A stretch of DNA of 9,913 nt from JBGPIK01 sp041484845. Its GTDB lineage: Bacteria > Desulfobacterota > Binatia > UBA9968. Location: the NCBI GenBank assembly GCA_041484845.1, contig JBGPIK010000254.1, positions 1 to 9,913 on the forward strand. The letters run 5' to 3'. The notes under the pieces are model-generated. The model was not told the origin of the DNA and did no database searches. It saw nothing but the letters and a program-made list of their open reading frames with translations. The translations under genes and the position numbers were made by a program. Below, piece by piece: positions 1 through 6,793 of the stretch. Numbering within the stretch: position 1 is the stretch's first letter; each line of letters begins with the position of its first letter.

Positions 1-180
1 CGGTTAAGTACTTGAATTTAGGGTCTTCAGGCTTCCGTGTGAAGCAGGGCTCGGAGATTGCACCGCCGAGGCGCGGAGCGATGAGGTTTTGATTAAAAAA
101 TACTCCGAACTCTGCGAACTCCGTACTACTATGCTTTTGAATTTTCTCCGCTCCCGCAAATTTCTGACGGCACTCAGCAG

Positions 181-225
181 CCCCCTCTCGGCTCTCCCCC
201 GCGAGCGGGGAGATGTAAGAGGGGG
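181..225. repeat. Nested GC-rich palindrome (REP-like)
   Basis: The outer arms CCCCCTCT (181-188) and AGAGGGGG (218-225) are perfect reverse complements. Inside them, TCTCCCC (193-199) pairs with GGGGAGA (207-213) around a GCGAGC core. The nested form resembles dispersed extragenic palindromes seen in many alphaproteobacterial and environmental genomes. It is related in style, though not identical, to the hairpin at 2241-2265. Function is unknown. Confidence 0.6.
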
Positions 226-247
226 TCTTTCGGCTGTTTACGTTTGG

Positions 248-366
248 TTGCGGCTTCGCCGCATTGGGTCTCAGTGGTAAAATCTGTTTTTCCTTTTTTG
301 TTGCGGCTCTGCCGCGCTGGGTCTTTGCGGTAAAATTTCTTTTTCTGGTTTGATTGTGGCTCAGCG
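248..366 (+). repeat. 53-bp imperfect tandem repeat
   Basis: Two imperfect copies at 248-300 and 301-353 share the pattern TTGCGGCTnnGCCGC, then TGGGTCT, then GGTAAAAT, then a T/C-rich run. A third, badly decayed start (TTGTGGCT) lies exactly one period later at 354 and runs into the permease stop codon. Each full copy contains a GCGGC/GCCGC mini-hairpin. The copies differ by scattered substitutions, so the duplication is not recent. Confidence 0.6.
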
Positions 367-2094
367 TTAGACGTGCATCCCGAAGCGCGCTGTGAATCTC
401 TGTACTAAAAAGGAAATAACGATCAACACAGCCGAGAATGCGCTGACGAAGGCGCTCAGCTCCACCAGCTGCGCATTTTGCCACAAATCATAGATAACTA
501 CGGAAACCAGCTTGGTCTTTGGACCCGCAAGCAAAACCGCGGTGGAAAGCTCCTTGATGCTTTGCAGGAAAATCCACATCCATGCAGCCAGCAGGGGCGG
601 AATCATCAACGGAATCAGAATCCGTCTGAATATGTTTCCCCAGCCGGCGCCGCAAATGCGCGCGCTTTCCTCCAGCTCGACATGGATCTGGAGGATGCTG
701 GGATAGGAAAACCGGATCGCATACGGCAAGTAGCGGACAATGTAAGCGATAATAATAATCCAGATCGTGCCGTAGATCGGAACGGGCAGCACAAAAGAGG
801 TCCGGAGCATCGCGAGGCCCAGCACCAGCCCCGGAAAGATCAGCGGAAAAGAAACAAGCCCGTCAAGGACGCGCCGGCCGCGAATCTTGGTCCTCACGAT
901 CAGCCATACGACAATCACCGTTAATAGTACGGCCAGCGTAGCGGAGATCATGCTGACCACCACGCTGTTTTTCACTGAGGCTAAGGCCGCCGTCGCGGTG
1001 AAAACATTCGCGTAATTTGCAAGTGTCAGGCGGGCGAGCGCTTTCCACGACGGTTGCATAAAAAACGGCAGGAACGACGCCCACATCAGGACCACGAGCG
1101 GAATGACAATCAGCGTGGGGAGAATAGCGATATAAATGAGCGCGACATATCGCCATCGCCCGATATCAAGCACTCGGGGCCTGAAGCCCTTCCCGGTAAT
1201 CGTAGTGAACTTATAGGCGAGACGTGTGGCTCTAGCATACAGATAGAGCGCCGCTCCGACCAGTAGCAACAGCATAACGGCGTACGCGCTTGCCGCCCCG
1301 TAATCCGGCGTTGACGCGGTGGTGAGCACGATATAGATCTTCGTGATCGGCAGAAGGACCTTGGCCGGCAGACCAATGAGCGCGGGAACCTCAAACGCCT
1401 CTAAGGAGCGCACGAATGCGAGCAGCAGCACTGAAAGGATGCTCGGCAGAGCTAGCTTCATGGTGATCCTATAGGCGGTCGTCAGGGCGCCCGCCCCCGA
1501 TAGGGTGGATGCCTCTTCGAGCGCGGGATCCATGGAGCGCAATGGAGCGGCCATAAGGAGAAACACGAGTGGCGCCCACATAATGCCTTCAACGAAGATC
1601 ATGCCGGACATGGAGAATACGTTGAAAGGCGCCGCTTCAAGCTGGAAAAGATGCATGAGCGATTGATTGATAATGCCGGCCTCAGGTCCAAGCAGCATTA
1701 TCCACGCTATGCCTTTGGCGACCAGCGGCGTCGCGAACGATACCCAGGCGGCGATATAGACAAGCCCGCGAAACGGCGTGTTTGTCCGTTCCACGATCCA
1801 GGCTAGCGGCATACCGAGAATAAGGCCCAACAAAGAACTGCCAGCGGAAAAAATCAGAGTGTTGCGCAGTAGCGGAAGGCTTGCGCCAGTTTTAAGAATG
1901 TCCCGATAGTGGTCTAAGGTGAGCCCGCCCTCATCGAAATAACCAGGTTCGAAGCTGGTCATAATGAGCACGCACAGCGGCGGGACGACAAGGTAGACGA
2001 GTACGGCGCCGATCCCGAGAAATCCGCAAAATTGCGGATCGGGGCTCCACGAGGCCAGAGCCGACAACCTGCTCTTTGCCGTAGCTAGCAACAC
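367..2094 (-). CDS. ABC transporter permease, two fused domains (FbpB type)
   Basis: This 575-residue inner-membrane protein should form the whole channel of a solute importer. It holds two permease halves in one chain. Each half has several long hydrophobic segments and a cytoplasmic EAA loop for docking the ATPase: EEASTLSGAG at residues 193-202 in the first half and EESARICGAGWG at 475-486 in the second, each followed by a basic, proline-containing stretch. This is the arrangement of FbpB/SfuB-type ferric iron permeases and relatives carrying other substrates; the substrate cannot be read from the sequence. The start is GTG at 2094, with only a weak upstream ribosome site (GGGGA, long spacing), so a nearby alternative is possible. 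It lies 183 nt behind the binding-protein gene and probably shares its transcript. No ATPase gene follows before the window edge. Confidence 0.9.
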   Translation of the reverse strand: MLLATAKSRLSALASWSPDPQFCGFLGIGAVLVYLVVPPLCVLIMTSFEPGYFDEGGLTLDHYRDILKTGASLPLLRNTLIFSAGSSLLGLILGMPLAWIVERTNTPFRGLVYIAAWVSFATPLVAKGIAWIMLLGPEAGIINQSLMHLFQLEAAPFNVFSMSGMIFVEGIMWAPLVFLLMAAPLRSMDPALEEASTLSGAGALTTAYRITMKLALPSILSVLLLAFVRSLEAFEVPALIGLPAKVLLPITKIYIVLTTASTPDYGAASAYAVMLLLLVGAALYLYARATRLAYKFTTITGKGFRPRVLDIGRWRYVALIYIAILPTLIVIPLVVLMWASFLPFFMQPSWKALARLTLANYANVFTATAALASVKNSVVVSMISATLAVLLTVIVVWLIVRTKIRGRRVLDGLVSFPLIFPGLVLGLAMLRTSFVLPVPIYGTIWIIIIAYIVRYLPYAIRFSYPSILQIHVELEESARICGAGWGNIFRRILIPLMIPPLLAAWMWIFLQSIKELSTAVLLAGPKTKLVSVVIYDLWQNAQLVELSAFVSAFSAVLIVISFLVQRFTARFGMHV

Positions 2095-2240
2095 GCGCTT
2101 GGACCGTCCCCTGTATTACGTTGAAAGTTTTCGCACGCTTCGCAACTCTTTACCGGCGAACACCCCCGTGTCGCTGACGCTACACCCGGGCTATGAACCG
2201 CACATCATACCTACGAACACTGAAATCGCCCCCACCTGTT

Positions 2241-2265
2241 TCCTCCCCCACATCGTGGGGAAGGA
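2241..2265. repeat. Hairpin repeat between binding protein and permease genes
   Basis: CCCCAC (2246-2251) pairs with GTGGGG (2255-2260) over an ATC loop. The stem extends to 2241/2265 with one mismatch. Purine- and pyrimidine-rich flanks (CCCCCACC near 2229-2236, GGAGGGAG near 2270-2277) give it the same nested style as the element at 181-225. It lies 12 nt past the binding-protein stop codon on that gene's transcript. No T run follows in that direction, so it looks like an extragenic palindrome or an mRNA-stabilising hairpin rather than an intrinsic terminator. Confidence 0.5.
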
Positions 2266-2277
2266 TGAAGGAGGGAG

Positions 2278-3372
2278 TTACTTTCTATCAACAAATTTTT
2301 CCATGAGAACGTCGCGCCATCTCTTGTGTGTTTTGATCGGGTCGGGCACGAGCGTATAGTACCATTTCTTGAACGGCCCCGCGGCCACGCCTTTCCCGAC
2401 CATATCCTTGCGCGCGGAAGCATACGTCGGGTTGCGCACTTCGGCCGCCTCCTTCGACAAGTTAAAATCAATGAATAACAGCGCCGCGTGGGGATGGGGA
2501 GCGCGCTGGGAGAGCATGATTCCTTCTAGCTGACAACCCACGGGCTCAAGAAACGAGACGCCCACCGGCGCGCCCGCAGCCAGGCTTCTGGTCGCATTCG
2601 AGGTAAAAGTCGCCGGGGTCAGAGGTACTTCTCCAGAAACCACCAGATCTCCGACAGCGGCCCCGGAGATATTCTGTACGTGAACGTCTTGTTGTGCCAT
2701 CTTTTCTACGAATGCCTCTCCCTGGTGGGTCAAGATGTTACCGATCCAGTAAATTCCGGTCGTGGTCGTCGGCAGCGTCATCTTCCCCTTCCACCTGGGG
2801 TTCAAGAGATCCGGATAAGTCTTCGGCGCCTCCGCCTTGGAAATCTTATCGGTGTTGTACATCAAGATGATACAGGTCTCCCAGTGCCCCGCCCAATTAC
2901 TATCCGCAGCGCCGCGCTCTTTGCGGATGGCCGCGGGCTCAAGATTGACCAGCTCCGGAGAGTAATACGGTTGCATGATTTTCCGGCCGTCATACAAATA
3001 CGGGGCACTCGTATCCATAACGTCAAACATAGGGTTGCCGGCGCGTTGCTCCTCGGTGATTCGCGTGAACAAGGCCATGGTATCGGCGCGCAAGTATTCC
3101 ACCTTGATGTCAGGGTATTTCTGGTTGAAAGCCTTGATTGTGGGCAACACTAAAGTCGGCACGGTTGCCGTCGTATAGAAGGTCAGCGTGCCTTCTTTTT
3201 TGGCGCCTTCCTCGATCAAACTCTGCCGGTCCGGCCCGCGATAAAGGGCCAGCTCCGCTAAAGTAGCGGGTTTTTTTGCGCTCGCCGCTTGTGCGCTAGA
3301 TCCTGCGCCGGGAGAGTTAAGCACAATCACAACAGCCAAGGCCGACAATAACAGAGACTGAAAAACTGCCAT
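2278..3372 (-). CDS. Periplasmic extracellular solute-binding protein of an ABC importer
   Basis: This 364-residue precursor is the substrate-capture subunit for the permease encoded just downstream. An N-terminal hydrophobic segment (residues 6-19) ends in possible signal peptidase sites AQA|A (after 29) or ASA|K (after 32). The basic n-region usual in signal peptides is missing. The mature part opens with a typical 'EEGAKKEGTLTFYTT' first strand (residues 54-68) and contains 'LNPRWKGKM' (190-198), a hallmark of FbpA/AfuA-like family 1 binding proteins. I cannot identify the paired iron-ligand tyrosines of FbpA with confidence, so iron is only one option. An in-frame ATG at 3474 would give 398 residues. 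I prefer 3372 because GGGGAGGG lies 8 nt upstream and the signal peptide then begins at the N-terminus. Confidence 0.88.
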   Translation of the reverse strand: MAVFQSLLLSALAVVIVLNSPGAGSSAQAASAKKPATLAELALYRGPDRQSLIEEGAKKEGTLTFYTTATVPTLVLPTIKAFNQKYPDIKVEYLRADTMALFTRITEEQRAGNPMFDVMDTSAPYLYDGRKIMQPYYSPELVNLEPAAIRKERGAADSNWAGHWETCIILMYNTDKISKAEAPKTYPDLLNPRWKGKMTLPTTTTGIYWIGNILTHQGEAFVEKMAQQDVHVQNISGAAVGDLVVSGEVPLTPATFTSNATRSLAAGAPVGVSFLEPVGCQLEGIMLSQRAPHPHAALLFIDFNLSKEAAEVRNPTYASARKDMVGKGVAAGPFKKWYYTLVPDPIKTHKRWRDVLMEKFVDRK

Positions 3373-3380
3373 TACGCATT

Positions 3381-3388
3381 CCCTCCCC
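3381..3388 (-). promoter_or_regulatory. Ribosome binding site of the solute-binding protein gene
   Basis: On the minus strand this reads GGGGAGGG, 8 nt before the ATG at 3372. It decides the start in favour of 3372 over the upstream in-frame ATG at 3474. Confidence 0.65.
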
Positions 3389-3420
3389 GTAAGTGAATTC
3401 AATCCTCGCAGTGATTGGGA

Positions 3421-3448
3421 ATTAACCGATCGCAACAGGAGTTGTAAA
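3421..3448 (-). promoter_or_regulatory. Candidate sigma70-type promoter for the binding protein gene
   Basis: On the minus strand TTTACA (3448-3443) is followed after 16 nt by GTTAAT (3426-3421). These match the -35 and -10 consensus at 5/6 and 4/6. Transcription would start about 40 nt before the ATG at 3372. It lies in the 158-nt gap behind the acyl-CoA dehydrogenase gene, so the transporter could be transcribed independently of it. Such matches occur by chance; this is a weak call. Confidence 0.22.
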
Positions 3449-3530
3449 GAGGAAAACGATGGCGCGTCACGCATCTTGGTTTACATCCTTCCGAGATTTC
3501 TCCAGTCGATCATGCACAGCCCGAGGTCTT

Positions 3531-4694
3531 TCAGTTGTGTGCCCGAATCAGGTTTTGAGCCAAACGCCAGCGCAACAGTTCGTTGGCGCCCTCGGTGATG
3601 CGCGTGCTGCGAATCTGGCGATACCACCATTCGAGCGGCAAGTCTTTCGTTAATCCCACGCCGCCGTGAATCTGGATAGCGCGGTCGACAACGCGGCTGG
3701 CCATCTCGGTGCTCATGATCTTCACCATATAGGAAAGGTTACGCACGTCTTCGCCGCGATCATGGCGCCAAGCGCACTCGTAAACCATTAACCGCGTCGC
3801 GTGCAGCTCCATCGCCGAATCGGCGATCATGAATTGAATCGCCTGCCGATCCGCCAGGGGGCGGCCGAAGGTGATGCGATCCTTCGCATAGCCGGTCATC
3901 ATCTCGAGCGCCCGCCGCGCGATCCCCACCGGGCGCGCCCCGTGCCCGCGAATCCGCCCCTCGGAAATCCATTTTTGCGCCAGAGAGAACCCTCCGCCGA
4001 CGCTGCCGATCACATTGGCCGCGGGCACGCGAACATTGTCGAAGACGATTTGCCACGGCGCTTCGCCCATCATCATCGACCACTGCCGTTCGAGGACGAC
4101 TCCGGGGCTCTTGAGATCGACGGCAAAGCAGGTGATGCCGCCGCGCGCGCGTTTCTCCGGATCGGTCACCGCCATCACCTGAGCGTAATCGGAGCGTCCC
4201 GCTGCCGTAATGAAGCGCTTGGTGCCGTTGATAATAAACGAGTCGCCATCCTGCACCGCGCGCGTCTTCATCCCCGCCGGGTCGCTTCCCGCATCCGGTT
4301 CCGTCTGCGCAAAGCAAAAGCGGATCTCGCCGCGCAAGACCGGTTTGAGAAAGCGCTCTTTCTGCTCCTCATTGCAGTGAAACAGCACCGGCCTTACTTC
4401 GGGGCCGAACAGTTCCAGACTACGAAAGGGCAAAGAGGCCGAGCGCGCAACCTCCTCATGAATAATGCAGCGCGGCAGCAGCCCGAGACCGGCGCCGCCG
4501 TAATCCGCCGGAACGTCGAGCATCCACAGCCCCATGCTCTTGGTTTTCTCTTGCAGCGGCTTGAGTATTCGCTCGGGCATCGGCCCCTCGCTATCGTGGC
4601 GATACTCGCGCTCCAACGGGATCAACTCCTTGTCAACGAAGCGCCGCACCGTTTCCCTCAAAATCTGAAGCTCTTCAGGCAGGTTGAAGTCCAT
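3531..4694 (-). CDS. Acyl-CoA dehydrogenase
   Basis: This 387-residue flavoprotein is expected to oxidise an acyl-CoA to its trans-2-enoyl-CoA, passing electrons from FAD to ETF. It has the full family layout: a helical N-terminal domain (about 1-120), the flavin signature 'CFAQTEPDAGSDPAG' (127-141) leading into the beta domain with 'INGTKRFITAAG' (155-166), and a helical C-terminal domain with 'QIHGGVGLTKDLPLE' (341-355). E368 in 'ITEGANE' sits where medium-chain and related dehydrogenases carry the catalytic glutamate. The length is normal. The start at 4694 is supported by GAGGAG 8 nt upstream. The chain-length or branched substrate is not evident. It precedes the importer genes on the same strand by 158 nt, so a link between uptake and degradation of one substrate is possible but unproven. 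Confidence 0.93.
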   Translation of the reverse strand: MDFNLPEELQILRETVRRFVDKELIPLEREYRHDSEGPMPERILKPLQEKTKSMGLWMLDVPADYGGAGLGLLPRCIIHEEVARSASLPFRSLELFGPEVRPVLFHCNEEQKERFLKPVLRGEIRFCFAQTEPDAGSDPAGMKTRAVQDGDSFIINGTKRFITAAGRSDYAQVMAVTDPEKRARGGITCFAVDLKSPGVVLERQWSMMMGEAPWQIVFDNVRVPAANVIGSVGGGFSLAQKWISEGRIRGHGARPVGIARRALEMMTGYAKDRITFGRPLADRQAIQFMIADSAMELHATRLMVYECAWRHDRGEDVRNLSYMVKIMSTEMASRVVDRAIQIHGGVGLTKDLPLEWWYRQIRSTRITEGANELLRWRLAQNLIRAHN

Positions 4695-4702
4695 CGTCTC
4701 TG

Positions 4703-4708
4703 CTCCTC
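4703..4708 (-). promoter_or_regulatory. Ribosome binding site of the acyl-CoA dehydrogenase gene
   Basis: On the minus strand this reads GAGGAG, 8 nt before the ATG at 4694, and supports that start. Confidence 0.6.
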
Positions 4709-5060
4709 TCCAGGTTGATATTAGGACCGACTCGGCATGCGACTTTCCGTACGAATAATCGGCGCCTAAAACGAGTTTCGGTAAAAATGCGCATTCATGA
4801 GTTGTTAACCCTCGATGAAAAACCGTTCGCGGCGCCGGCGAGCGGGCGGCTGACCGAATTTCAAGGTTGTAGTCCTCGCACGCTCATAGCACTGCGATTT
4901 TCTTGCTGTCAAGTTGCGGCGCAACGCTCTCCTATGGGGTTAACCTGAATCCGACAATAATTTTGCTGCAGATGAACTGACGCTGATCCGGGCAAACATT
5001 TCGTTTCTCGAACGATCCGTCAACCGAGAATTCCCTCTCCCCTCGCGGACCGGGTCGTAA

Positions 5061-5170
5061 TGTCATCCTGAGGCGCCAGCCGAAGGATCTCGCTTTAGTC
5101 AGCGGCAGGAAACGTTAGATTCTTCGCTGCGCTCAGAATCAGTCCCTGTTCGCCTCGCGCTGGGAATGAT
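5061..5170. repeat. Degenerate inverted-repeat element (MITE/REP-like)
   Basis: The left arm (5061-5090) runs from TGTCATCCTGAGG to CCGAAGGATCT. The right arm (5117-5142) runs from AGATTCTTCGC to GCTCAGAATCAG. The right arm's reverse complement follows the same order of blocks as the left arm (TCATCCTGAG versus TGATTCTGAG, CGAAGGATCT versus CGAAGAATCT) with several mismatches. GGGAATGAT at 5162-5170 looks like a further degenerate end. From memory, this 'CATTCTGAG...CGAAGAATCT' sequence is a widespread dispersed palindrome in environmental bacterial genomes. Confidence 0.55.
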
Positions 5171-5218
5171 AGTCGAGACCCAGTCGGCGCTAGATTCCAT
5201 TCTCTAGAATAGTCACCG

Positions 5219-5247
5219 TTGCGGTGCTTGGCTTAGAATTGTATAGT
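5219..5247 (+). promoter_or_regulatory. Weak candidate sigma70 promoter upstream of the methyltransferase
   Basis: TTGCGG (5219-5224) and TATAGT (5242-5247) are separated by 17 nt, matching the consensus at 3/6 and 5/6. It lies about 190 nt before the methyltransferase ATG, which would leave a long leader. I found nothing better closer to the gene. The call is weak. Confidence 0.18.
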
Positions 5248-5267
5248 CCCCCTATTGTAGTCCACGG

Positions 5268-5354
5268 CTAAAGGATCCGGCGTACCATTTCATAATTCGC
5301 CAGCAGCCTTGCCACACTCTTTGGCCTTGGCAATGGCCCATACTCACGCGCCAT
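5268..5354 (-). pseudogene. Possible N-terminal remnant of a TylF/macrocin-type O-methyltransferase
   Basis: A 28-codon minus-strand frame opens with ATG at 5354 and closes with TAG at 5268. Its second half, SVARLLANYEMVRRIL, looks like real protein. It resembles the helix that precedes the 'PGSxVECGV' SAM-binding loop in TylF/MycF-type sugar O-methyltransferases, where a 'KYELFKxIL' pattern is common. The stop falls exactly where that loop should begin, and I could not find the loop in the other frames. No convincing ribosome site precedes the ATG. It may be a decayed gene end left by a rearrangement, or chance. The family resemblance is from memory. Confidence 0.22.
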
Positions 5355-5427
5355 ACTTCATCGCTCAATAAAGGGCGCCTCCGGGCGGCCCGTTGTCATT
5401 CATTGTTAAGCGCATGATCGCGAAAAC

Positions 5428-5434
5428 AGGGAGG
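5428..5434 (+). promoter_or_regulatory. Ribosome binding site deciding the methyltransferase start
   Basis: AGGGAGG lies 9 nt before the ATG at 5444. The frame stays open further upstream (TTG at 5393, ATG at 5414), but those starts lack such a site, and the residues they would add are not part of the usual family N-terminus. Confidence 0.65.
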
Positions 5435-5443
5435 CTTAATTAT

Positions 5444-6124
5444 ATGGATGTTAAACATGTGCAGGATCACTTCGAAGAGGAAGCTCTGGAATATGATAAA
5501 GCGATCCTGCGTATTGTGCCCTTTTATCACGAGCAACACGAGATCATCCGGCAAATCCTTCCCTTTGAAAAGCAAAAGCCTTTGCAGATACTCGACCTCG
5601 GTTGCGGCACGGGCTTATTATCGCACGTGCTTTTGAGACATTTTCCCCGGGCCCGATTACTGGCTTGGGATCTGGCGACAAACATGCTCGAATCTTTCAA
5701 ACGAAACCTCGCTTCCGATCTTGACCGAGTCACCTTTCGCCAGGGAGACTTCGGCAATGAGGATATAGGCTCGGGCTACGATCTGGTGGTATCTGGCTTT
5801 GCCACGCACCATCTTAACGATGCAGGCAAGCAAGACCTCTACAAGCGCATCTTTCTCTCACTCAATCGGGGAGGTCTATTTGTCAACAAAGAGATTGTCA
5901 CGGGCGCATCCTCTGATTTGACACAATGCTACGAACGGTGGTGGCGCGAATTTGTGCGGCTCAATGGTCTCACCGACAACGCCTGGTTTGAAAAATACCT
6001 CGAAGAGGATCTCCCGGCTTCACTTGAGGATCAGCTCGCATGGATGACGGCAATAGGTTTCGTAGAGGTTACCTGCCACTGGCGCTACTTTCTTTTTACG
6101 ATATTCAGCGGGCGAAAACTGTAG
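5444..6124 (+). CDS. Class I SAM-dependent methyltransferase
   Basis: This 226-residue soluble enzyme should transfer a methyl group from S-adenosylmethionine. The Rossmann core is clear: motif I 'ILDLGCGTGLLS' at residues 49-60, an acidic residue ending strand 2 (D76 in 'AWDLATNML'), 'GDF' at 101-103 (the motif II area), 'VSGFATHHL' at 116-124 and 'LNRGGLFVNKE' at 140-150. The C-terminal part, 'LEDQLAWMTAIGF' (194-206) then 'FLFTIFSGRK', follows the pattern of small stand-alone methyltransferases in which a glutamine/leucine-rich helix precedes 'GF'. The acceptor is not readable; small molecules and tRNA wobble bases are both methylated by relatives. GC content near 50% is lower than in the reductase genes to the right. 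It is isolated by large gaps on both sides, so it is probably transcribed alone. Confidence 0.87.
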   Translation: MDVKHVQDHFEEEALEYDKAILRIVPFYHEQHEIIRQILPFEKQKPLQILDLGCGTGLLSHVLLRHFPRARLLAWDLATNMLESFKRNLASDLDRVTFRQGDFGNEDIGSGYDLVVSGFATHHLNDAGKQDLYKRIFLSLNRGGLFVNKEIVTGASSDLTQCYERWWREFVRLNGLTDNAWFEKYLEEDLPASLEDQLAWMTAIGFVEVTCHWRYFLFTIFSGRKL

Positions 6125-6334
6125 CTCTGTCGGCGAGGAAGACAATCCGTAGTCGAGCTTCAATTACGCGAAATGAACTACTCGTACCGGCTTTGACAAA
6201 GAAAGACCTTGCGCACGGTATCAGGGGTGCCAAGCTCGAACCCGAAATCGCTCCCCGTCAAATGCACGCCACTTCCCTACCACACCAAGCTATTCTAGGT
6301 CGACTCTCCCCTTCTCTCAGCGCATGACGATTAT

Positions 6335-6430
6335 CGCGTCGAGCGCTACCGTGACCGCATAAGGCAAGAGAGAAACTGCTCAAGAACGCGTCATCGAGCT
6401 TGGCTTCGGTGCCGTAGCGCTGCATTGCTA
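6335..6430 (-). pseudogene. Degraded N-terminal fragment of an IS1595-type transposase
   Basis: The minus strand encodes 'LAMQRYGTEAK' (6431-6399) and then, in the same frame, 'CGHGSAR' (6359-6339). IS1595/ISXO2-family transposases begin with an 'F..RYGTE.KC...L...RWPxGFxCPxCG' zinc-ribbon segment. Here the 'YGTE' and second 'CG' blocks are present. The first cysteine is replaced by leucine, the RWPxGFxCP part is missing or scrambled, and about five residues are lost. No catalytic domain follows. The stretch GGGTGCTGTCAACC just upstream (minus strand, near 6492-6479) could be the old element's outer end. Family assignment is from memory of the motif. Confidence 0.38.
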
Positions 6431-6786
6431 ATCGGAAACAACCCATCCTCGCGCTCTTTTGGAGACTGTAACCACTGGTTGACAGCACCCGTCATGATCA
6501 GTTATTGTCCACTCCGACATCCCAGCTGGCAGAAACCAACATAACATTGTGCCATTACACCCCGCGGTAGGTTTAAAAAATCCGTGTCGAGTTCTCGGCA
6601 TGTCGCCACCCTCGACGAATGGCACTGCTGGTGTGTTGACGCCAAGCACTTGGTTTCTACTCTGATGTGGCCTTTTGGCTTCCGTGGAAAACCAGCTCGC
6701 AAGGGTCAAACGGGTTTTACTCTTGCCGCTTATCTTTCGCGGGATATCAAGCGCGCTGTTCGGCCGGTGGCAACTCTAATCACCGT

Positions 6787-6793
6787 AAAGGAG
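6787..6793 (+). promoter_or_regulatory. Ribosome binding site of the LuxE-like gene
   Basis: AAAGGAG lies 11 nt before the ATG at 6805. The frame continues upstream to an ATG at 6667, but that extension has no ribosome site and no family similarity, so 6805 is preferred. Confidence 0.55.

Larger units (their letters stand above)
1..366. other. Gene-free repeat-rich stretch
   Basis: I see no supportable gene here. The stretch lies downstream of the permease gene and consists mostly of low-information repeats: a GC-rich nested palindrome at 181-225, a 53-bp tandem repeat from 248, and short GAACTC/CTCCG repeats around 103-130. Positions 58-80 and 103-130 resemble, in opposite orientations, the 'ACCGCAGAGACGCAGAG' type of dispersed bacterial intergenic repeat; that resemblance is from memory. 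The importer's ATPase gene, which might be expected here, is absent. T-rich runs at 285-299 and 336-345 are on the plus strand, so they cannot terminate the minus-strand permease transcript. Confidence 0.6.
4719..5443. other. Long divergent intergenic region
   Basis: About 0.7 kb separates the divergently read acyl-CoA dehydrogenase and methyltransferase genes, so promoters for both should lie here. Open frames inside it, including a plus-strand one at 4715-4948, show no recognisable motif or ribosome site. It contains a degenerate inverted-repeat element (5061-5170) and a short gene-like remnant on the minus strand (5268-5354). A CCCTCTCCCC stretch at about 5033-5042 resembles one arm of the palindromes at 181-225. 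Confidence 0.55.

Noticed and set aside
1..120. Open minus-strand frame running to the left edge with a protein-like stretch (APRLGGAISEPC)
   Set aside because: It overlaps repeat-like GCGCCTCGGCGG and GAACTC motifs, has no start with a ribosome site and matches no family I know. It is too short at the edge to support.
284..299. T-rich run after a hairpin as a terminator
   Set aside because: It is oriented for plus-strand transcription, and no plus-strand gene ends upstream of it in the window.
248..353. The two-copy 53-bp repeat as a CRISPR array
   Set aside because: The whole unit is repeated with drift instead of constant repeats separated by unique spacers, and there are only two full copies and no cas genes.
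3801..4718. Long plus-strand frame (305 codons) opposite the acyl-CoA dehydrogenase gene
   Set aside because: It is antisense to a full set of acyl-CoA dehydrogenase motifs. Its product is rich in Arg, His and Ala with no domain signature, which is typical of a mirror frame.
4715..4948. 77-codon plus-strand frame between the divergent genes
   Set aside because: It has no ribosome site and no motif, and its first codon overlaps the leader of the acyl-CoA dehydrogenase gene. It looks like chance.
5371..5395. GC-rich hairpin (GGGCGCC...GGCGGCCC) before the methyltransferase as a terminator or attenuator
   Set aside because: The arms need a bulge to pair, the T run is weak and on the minus-strand side only, and no minus-strand gene ends there except the doubtful 28-codon remnant.
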